From Saccharothrix australiensis (GTDB taxonomy: Bacteria > Actinomycetota > Actinomycetes > Mycobacteriales > Pseudonocardiaceae), in contig NZ_RBXO01000001.1 of assembly GCF_003634935.1 (NCBI RefSeq), positions 6,225,501 to 6,289,500 on the forward strand: a DNA stretch of 64,000 bases. The letters are read 5' to 3'. Below, piece after piece: positions 59,423-64,000 of this stretch; position 1 is the stretch's first letter, and the number at the start of each line of letters is the position of its first letter. Under the pieces are notes generated by a model. The model worked only from the letters and a program-made list of their open reading frames with translations. It was not told the DNA's origin and ran no database searches. Position numbers and translations under genes: made by a program.

Positions 59423-59617
59423 TCAGAGCCCGAGCAGCTTCTTCAGCCGCGGCACGTCGTTCTTGGCGACCTCGGTGGCACCGGAGAGGCGGCGGGTCAG
59501 CTTGCTGGGCTTCTTCTCCAGCAGGTGGCGCTTGCCGGCCTTCTCGCGCATGAGCTTGCCACTGCCGGTGACCTTCACGCGCTTGGAGGTCCCGCTGTGG
59601 CTCTTGTTCTTGGGCAT
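59423..59617 (-). CDS. rpmI: 50S ribosomal protein L35
   Basis: A 64-residue basic protein, [20 protein letters not shown] at the N-terminus and PRLKKLLGL at the end, the standard L35 pattern. ATG at 59615-59617 is the only suitable start. Between infC and rplT, as in nearly all bacteria. Confidence 0.97.
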   Translation of the reverse strand: MPKNKSHSGTSKRVKVTGSGKLMREKAGKRHLLEKKPSKLTRRLSGATEVAKNDVPRLKKLLGL

Positions 59618-59688
59618 GTCCGTCCTCAGTCTCGTGCAGCCACCGGGATGGGGCGGCCGTGCTTGCTCCCGGCCCGGGGGCCGGGAGG

Positions 59689-60303
59689 TCACTCCTCGAC
59701 AGACTCCTGCCCAGCGGCGCCGTCGGCAGTGTCCTGCTCGTGCTTGGCCGGGCGGGTCTTCGTGGTCTTGTGCGGCGCCAACACCATGATCATGTTGCGG
59801 CCGTCCTGCTTGGGGTTCGATTCGACGAAGCCCAGCTCCGCGACGTCCTCCGCCAGCCGCTGCAGCAGCCGGTAACCCAGCTCGGGCCGGGACTGCTCAC
59901 GGCCCCGGAACATGATGGTCACCTTGACCTTGTTCCCGTGCGACAGGAAGCGGGCCACGTGGCCCTTCTTCGTCAGGTAGTCGTGCGGGTCGATCTTCGG
60001 GCGGAGCTTCTGCTCCTTGATGACCGTCAGCTGCTGGTTGCGACGCGACTCGCGGGCCTTCTGCGCGCTCTCGTACTTGAACTTGCCGTAGTCCATGAGC
60101 TTGCAGACCGGCGGCCGAGCCTGTGCGGCGACCTCGACGAGGTCGAGATCCGCTTCCTGGGCGAGTCGGAGCGCGTCCTCGATGCGAACGATCCCGACCT
60201 GCTCGCCGTTCGGCCCGACCAGGCGAACCTCGGGCACGCGGATGCGGTCGTTGATGCGCGGCTCGGTGCTGGCGGGGGCACCTCGGTTCGAGGGACTTGT
60301 CAT
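59689..60303 (-). CDS. infC: Translation initiation factor IF-3
   Basis: A 204-residue IF-3. The N-domain ([24 protein letters not shown]) and C-domain ([41 protein letters not shown]) are intact; a Lys/Asp/Glu-rich tail of ~25 residues follows. The start here is ATG at 60301-60303, not the rare AUU/AUC used for self-regulation in enterobacteria, so control probably acts through the structured leader instead. Confidence 0.97.
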   Translation of the reverse strand: MTSPSNRGAPASTEPRINDRIRVPEVRLVGPNGEQVGIVRIEDALRLAQEADLDLVEVAAQARPPVCKLMDYGKFKYESAQKARESRRNQQLTVIKEQKLRPKIDPHDYLTKKGHVARFLSHGNKVKVTIMFRGREQSRPELGYRLLQRLAEDVAELGFVESNPKQDGRNMIMVLAPHKTTKTRPAKHEQDTADGAAGQESVEE

Positions 60304-60319
60304 TCACGTCCTTTGTGAC

Positions 60320-60392
60320 TCGTTGTGCGCCAAAGACAAGAGGCCCCACACCCGTCCGGCGTGAGGCCCGCTTCCGACCGATCGCACAACGA
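60320..60392 (-). promoter_or_regulatory. Structured infC leader (attenuator candidate)
   Basis: On the transcript, an 11-bp stem with two G-U pairs and a 5-nt loop (60342-60352 with 60358-60368) is followed by U-rich TCTTGTCTTTGG, as in an intrinsic terminator. It is enclosed by 10-nt arms, TCGTTGTGCG (60383-60392) and CGCACAACGA (60320-60329), that pair with each other. The structure ends 16 nt before the infC ATG and may respond to L20 or IF-3. Confidence 0.65.
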
Positions 60393-60570
60393 AGGGCGCA
60401 GTCCACCCGTCGAGGTGACCGGACCCGGCCACCTGCGAGCGGTGGGACGCGGGTGGGAGCGGGGGCTCCACTTGCCGTCCCCACACGGGTGGGGACTGGT
60501 CGCGCGGAGAATGGTAGCAGATGGCCTTGTCAACCCCCGAACCGGCGACCCGTCCGGGGTAGTTGCGAGA

Positions 60571-60921
60571 ATGGCTCCCGTGACCGACCTGCCTCCGAAC
60601 AACGTCCGCGAGCTGTCCGATGTTCCCAGCATCGAGGTGATCAGCAAGGCGGCCATCATGCTGCTGTCCGCGTCGGCCGAGCGCCTCGGCCTGGCCGACG
60701 AGGACCCGGACACGAGCCCCCGCCGCGACCTCGACGAAGCCCGCCGCCTGATCACGGCGCTGGCCGGCCTGGTGACCGCGGCGGCGGAGTACCTGGGCCC
60801 CCACGCGGGACCGATGCGGGAGGGCCTGCAGTCCGTGCAGCGCGCGTTCCGCGAGGCGTCCGCCGTGCCGGACGAACCGGGCCAGGGCCCCGGCGAGAAG
60901 TTCACCGGTCCGGTCTACTGA
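60571..60921 (+). CDS. DUF1844 protein
   Basis: A 116-residue protein with the DUF1844 core (SIEVISKAAIMLLSASAERLGLADEDPDTSPRRDLDEARRLITALAGLVTAAAEYL). The family is small, helical and of unknown function, and commonly sits divergent from infC in actinobacteria. ATG at 60571 is used; GTG at 60580 is an alternative, and neither has a strong ribosome-binding site. Confidence 0.88.
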   Translation: MAPVTDLPPNNVRELSDVPSIEVISKAAIMLLSASAERLGLADEDPDTSPRRDLDEARRLITALAGLVTAAAEYLGPHAGPMREGLQSVQRAFREASAVPDEPGQGPGEKFTGPVY

Positions 60922-61492
60922 CGACCGACACCCCGTCCCCACCACCGACCGCCCCAGGCACCGACCGCCCGGCACCGACCAGACCGCACCGGCCGGGCCA
61001 CCACCGACGCGAACGGCCACGAGCAGGCCGGCCCGCGATGTCGTACCCCCGTGGTTGGCTATGTGCAAGGGGTGCTCCACCACGGGGTACGCCTGCTTCG
61101 TCATCCGCTCCCTGCTCCCCCGCTCCCCGCTCCCCCGCTATCCGACGGCCGGTACATCGTGGCGGTGAAGACCGCGGCCGGGTCGACGCCGTCGCGGCGG
61201 CGGCCGGCGGCCGATCCGCGCGTGGTCTCGGTGGCGCAGGACCAGGTGGTCCGCGTGGCACACCGGCGACTCGGCGACCATGCACATCGCAACGCGGCGG
61301 CCCGTTGGATCCGGCTGATGTCAGTGACTGACATCAGTTGCGAACGATATCTCCCCGAACAACAACCACGTGCGCGGCACCACGGCGCACAGCACCACAG
61401 CGGCGCGACGGCGCGGGGCCGGCAGGGGGCATACGGCGCTACAGCACCGGACCCGCAGGGCACACGGCGCGACGGCAACTGACCGCAGCGGC
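60922..61492. other. 570-bp region without a supported gene
   Basis: It holds an imperfect hairpin with arms GTACCCCcGTGG (61043-61054) and the complement ending at 61090, CCCCGCTCC-type repeats at about 61108-61140, and the 23-bp palindrome listed separately. On the minus strand, frames from 61326 and from the ATG at about 61281 each look coding only in part and are out of phase, as if a small gene had decayed by frameshift. This is too weak to call. Confidence 0.45.
61315..61337. promoter_or_regulatory. Perfect 23-bp palindrome
   Basis: CTGATGTCAGT-G-ACTGACATCAG. Both halves match exactly around a single central base. It contains ATG codons on both strands but no supported gene starts there. 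Its length and symmetry resemble operators of TetR- or GntR-type regulators. Confidence 0.6.
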
Positions 61493-62116
61493 TTACCGCG
61501 CCGCGGTTCCCCGGCGGCCACGGTCGTGCAGGCCGCACACCGCGAGTTGCCGTGCGGCCAGCAGGGAGATGACGTGCTCGTCGCGTCGCCGCCACGCCTC
61601 GGCCGGGTCGCCGTCGAACCGCGCCAGTTCCCGCAGCGGCAGGCGGTTGAGGGCTTGCAGTGCCAGCAGGTCGCGGCGGCCCGTGTCGCGCAGGCGGCGC
61701 ACCGCACCGGCCCGCAGCGCGTAGCGCACCCGCAGCGGCAGCCACGTCACGAGCAGGAACGCCACGGGCACGGCGATCAGCGCGGTCGCCAGCCACAGCG
61801 CGCCGGTCTCCACGGCCTCGACCTGGGTGTTGCCCGCGTCGACCAGGGTGCCGCCCGCCGCGCGCCCCCGGTCGAGGGCCTCCCCCAGCTTCCCGCCCAC
61901 CAGCGGGAGGTCGCGGGCCTTCGCCGCGGCTTCGCCGAACGTGTCGCGCAGGCCGCTGCCCGCCCTGGTCAGCCCGTCGCCGGGGCCGCGCAGCGCCAGC
62001 ACCGCGTCCCGCGCGGCCAGCGCCGCGGTCACCCAGAACCAGACCCACGCCACCGCCAGCAGGTCGGCGACCACCTGCCACGCCAGCCGCCCCGGTCGAT
62101 CCGCGTACCACTTCAT
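61493..62116 (-). CDS. Hypothetical two-helix membrane protein
   Basis: A 207-residue protein. TM1 (about 17-35, VVADLLAVAWVWFWVTAAL), a ~75-residue external Gly/Ala/Arg stretch, TM2 (about 110-131, LWLATALIAVPVAFLLVTWLPL) and a basic cytoplasmic C-terminus with a helical ALNRLPLRELARFDGDPAEAWRRRDEHVISLLAARQL. No family recognised. ATG at 62114-62116 shares a 90-bp divergent promoter region with the NB-ARC regulator. Confidence 0.75.
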   Translation of the reverse strand: MKWYADRPGRLAWQVVADLLAVAWVWFWVTAALAARDAVLALRGPGDGLTRAGSGLRDTFGEAAAKARDLPLVGGKLGEALDRGRAAGGTLVDAGNTQVEAVETGALWLATALIAVPVAFLLVTWLPLRVRYALRAGAVRRLRDTGRRDLLALQALNRLPLRELARFDGDPAEAWRRRDEHVISLLAARQLAVCGLHDRGRRGTAAR

Positions 62117-62206
62117 GGCCGAAGCAATACCAGTTCCGCGACGCCCGCGGCGCCGGGGCGACACCGGTCGTGAGCCTTGATCGCGTTGCGCGCTAGGGTC
62201 GGAGCA

Positions 62207-64000
62207 GTGGGGACGACGTTCGGCGATCTGCTGCGCGGGCACCGTCGGCGCGCGCGGTTGACCCAGGAGGAACTGGCGGACGGCTCCGGGGTGAGCGTCC
62301 GCGCCATCAGCGACATGGAGCGCGGCCGGGCCAAGGGTCCGCAGCGGCGCACGGTGGAGGCGTTGGCCGGCGTGCTCGCGCTCGGCCCGGACGAGCTGAG
62401 CGCCCTGGTCGCCGCGGCGAAGGAGGGTCGGGCGCGGCGCCCGCCGGTCGTGGTGGAGGCGTGCGCGCTGCCGCCGGACGTCGCCGACCTGACCGGGCGG
62501 GAGGGCGAGTTGCGGGCGCTGGCCGAGGTCGCCGACGCCGGCGCGGCCACGTCGGTGGTCGTCGTCCACGGCCCGCCGGGCGCGGGGAAGACCAGCCTCG
62601 CGGTGCGGGCCGGGTACCGGTTCGGGTCGCGGTTCGCCGACGGGTGCTTCTTCTTCAACCTCCGGGGCATGGACGCGCGCCCCGTGCACCCGACCGAGGT
62701 GGTGCACCGGATGCTGCTGGCGCTGGGCGTCGAGCGCCCGCCCGCGAGCGAGGCCGAGCGGTCGGACCTCTACCGGGAGCTGTTGCGCGGGCGGTCGACG
62801 TTGCTGGTGCTGGACAACGCCGCCGACGAGGCGCAGGTGCGCCCGCTGCTGGCGACCGGGCGGGGCTCGCTGGTGCTGGTGACGTCCCGGCAGGTGCTGG
62901 GCGGCCTGGAGGCCGTGACGCGGCTCGGTCTGGACGTGCTCGGTCCGGCGGAGTCGGTCGACCTGCTGGCCGCGATCGCGGGCCGGTCGCGGGTGGCGGC
63001 CGAGCAGGCGGCGGCGGCGCGGGTGGCGAAGCTGTGCGGGCACCTGCCGCTGGCGCTGCGGATCGCGGGCAACCGGCTCGCGGCCCGTCCGAAGTGGACC
63101 GTCGCGCACCTGGCCGGGCAGCTGGCCGACGAGCGGCGCAGGCTGTCGGCGTTGACGGCGGGCGACCTCCAGGTGCGGGCGGCGTTCGAGATCTCCTACC
63201 GGCAGCTCGACGCGAAGGCGGCGCTGCTGTTCCGGCGGCTGTCGTTGGCGCCGGGCGCGTCGTGCACGCCGGACCTCGCGGCGGTCGCGGCCGGGGTGGA
63301 CCGGTTCGCCGCGGAGGACGGGCTGGAGGAGCTGGTGGACATGAGCCTGCTGGACACCGCCGAGACGCCCGGCCGGTACGTGTTCCACGACCTGGTCCGG
63401 GTGTTCGCGCACGAGCGGCTGGTCGACGAGGAGCCGGACCACGAGGAGTCGCGGCGGCACGTCGTCCGCTCGCTCCTGCGCACGGCGGTCGCCGCGGCGG
63501 GGTTCTTCGGCCCGGACGCGCGGGACACGCCGGTGGACTCGCTGCGCGACAAGGAGGAGGCCGACGCGTGGCTGACCGCCGAGACGGAGAACTGGTTGGG
63601 CGCGCTGCGCTGGGCGGCCGGGCGCGGGATGCACCGCGAGGTGCTTGACCTGGCCACCGCCGTGCACTGGTACTCCGACCAGCGCGGGCGCGGCGAGACG
63701 TGGGAGGAGGTGTTCACGGCGGGTGTGGCGGCGGCGCGGGCGTTGGGCAGCGTACGCGACGAGGCGGTGCAGCTGAACTTCCTGACGTGGACGCTGTGCG
63801 TGCTGCTGCGCAGGCCGCGGGAGGCGCTCGCGCTGCACGGGCAGGCGTGGCGGGCGGCGGTGGCCGCGGGTGACGTCCGGGAGCAGGGCTGGGCGATGCA
63901 CTACCGCGCGGCGTCGGAGTTGCGCGCCGGCGAGCTGGAGTCCGCCAAGCGGAGCGCGGGGCTGGCGCGGGCGTTGTTCCGGGACGCCGGGTACGTGCTG
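62207..64000 (+). CDS. XRE-type HTH / NB-ARC / TPR regulator (runs off the right edge)
   Basis: The first 598 codons of a large STAND-type regulator. An N-terminal XRE helix-turn-helix (FGDLLRGHRRRARLTQEELADGSGVSVRAISDMERG, about 5-60) is followed by an NB-ARC NTPase with Walker A GPPGAGKTS (near 122), Walker B LLVLDNA (near 202) and the GLPL-type motif CGHLPLALRIA (near 282), then a winged helix (FHDLVRVFAHERLVDEE) and the start of TPR-like repeats. Such AfsR-like proteins often control secondary metabolism or development; no target is visible. The GTG start at 62207 has GGAG 4 nt upstream. Confidence 0.9.
   Translation, partial: MGTTFGDLLRGHRRRARLTQEELADGSGVSVRAISDMERGRAKGPQRRTVEALAGVLALGPDELSALVAAAKEGRARRPPVVVEACALPPDVADLTGREGELRALAEVADAGAATSVVVVHGPPGAGKTSLAVRAGYRFGSRFADGCFFFNLRGMDARPVHPTEVVHRMLLALGVERPPASEAERSDLYRELLRGRSTLLVLDNAADEAQVRPLLATGRGSLVLVTSRQVLGGLEAVTRLGLDVLGPAESVDLLAAIAGRSRVAAEQAAAARVAKLCGHLPLALRIAGNRLAARPKWTVAHLAGQLADERRRLSALTAGDLQVRAAFEISYRQLDAKAALLFRRLSLAPGASCTPDLAAVAAGVDRFAAEDGLEELVDMSLLDTAETPGRYVFHDLVRVFAHERLVDEEPDHEESRRHVVRSLLRTAVAAAGFFGPDARDTPVDSLRDKEEADAWLTAETENWLGALRWAAGRGMHREVLDLATAVHWYSDQRGRGETWEEVFTAGVAAARALGSVRDEAVQLNFLTWTLCVLLRRPREALALHGQAWRAAVAAGDVREQGWAMHYRAASELRAGELESAKRSAGLARALFRDAGYVL

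Noticed and set aside
61051..61482. Rightward 143-codon frame across the 23-bp palindrome
   Set aside because: Composition drifts from Pro-rich to His/Gln/Arg-rich, its codon use is not coding-like, and it has no domain or ribosome-binding site.

Overview
The window is high-GC chromosomal DNA from an actinomycete, most likely of the Pseudonocardiales (Saccharothrix/Actinosynnema/Lentzea type). The reasons are very GC-rich third codon positions, frequent GTG starts, conservon signalling genes, a calerythrin-like EF-hand protein, and a gene order that follows from memory the Mycobacterium tuberculosis block infC (Rv1641) to parA-scpA-scpB-rluB (about Rv1708-Rv1711). The genus call is inference. 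Nothing here looks like a prophage, CRISPR array, tRNA gene or antibiotic cluster.

Layout. 1-10600 is accessory: the end of a GGDEF/EAL protein, a conservon (sensor kinase, roadblock protein, GTPase) without the usual DUF742 member, and 4-hydroxybenzoate hydroxylase (pobA) set inside the genes of a NitT/TauT-type ABC importer. A 340-bp near-palindrome (10788-11127) marks the point where conserved gene order begins. 11183-32049 is a leftward core block: rluB, scpB, scpA, an RHH-like protein gene, parA, an ArsR regulator, xerD, ald, a NUDIX gene, pyrG, steB/mctB, steA, recN, nadK, tlyA, a small protein, a HAD phosphatase, and a TPR protein with an unusual Arg/Asp/Gly repeat arm. A complete leftward rRNA operon (16S-23S-5S, 32145-37323) follows, with a visible promoter, boxA sequences, a 23S processing stem and a terminator. 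37836-52764 carries tyrS, an EF-hand protein, mpg, the arginine operon argCJBDFR-(argG remnant)-argH, and pheS-pheT. A rightward pair (Hsp90-like protein plus a 932-residue TPR protein) is inserted at 53123-57684. The window ends with an rRNA methyltransferase, rplT, rpmI, infC with a structured leader, a DUF1844 gene, a small membrane protein gene and the start of an XRE/NB-ARC regulator.

How the genes work together. The core is translation (rRNA, tyrS, pheST, infC, rpmI, rplT, rRNA-modifying enzymes), chromosome maintenance (parA, scpAB, xerD, recN), CTP, NADP and arginine supply, and envelope/division proteins (steA, steB). Most neighbours in the leftward operons overlap by 4 bp (GTGA or ATGA), which suggests translational coupling. 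The most striking features are an argG reduced to its two ends but still coupled between argR and argH; a leaderless argC promoter carrying an ARG-box-like site; the Hsp90-like/TPR operon; the RGG-like TPR protein beside the rRNA operon; the large palindrome at the break in conserved gene order; and short tandem repeats that begin or end at stop codons.
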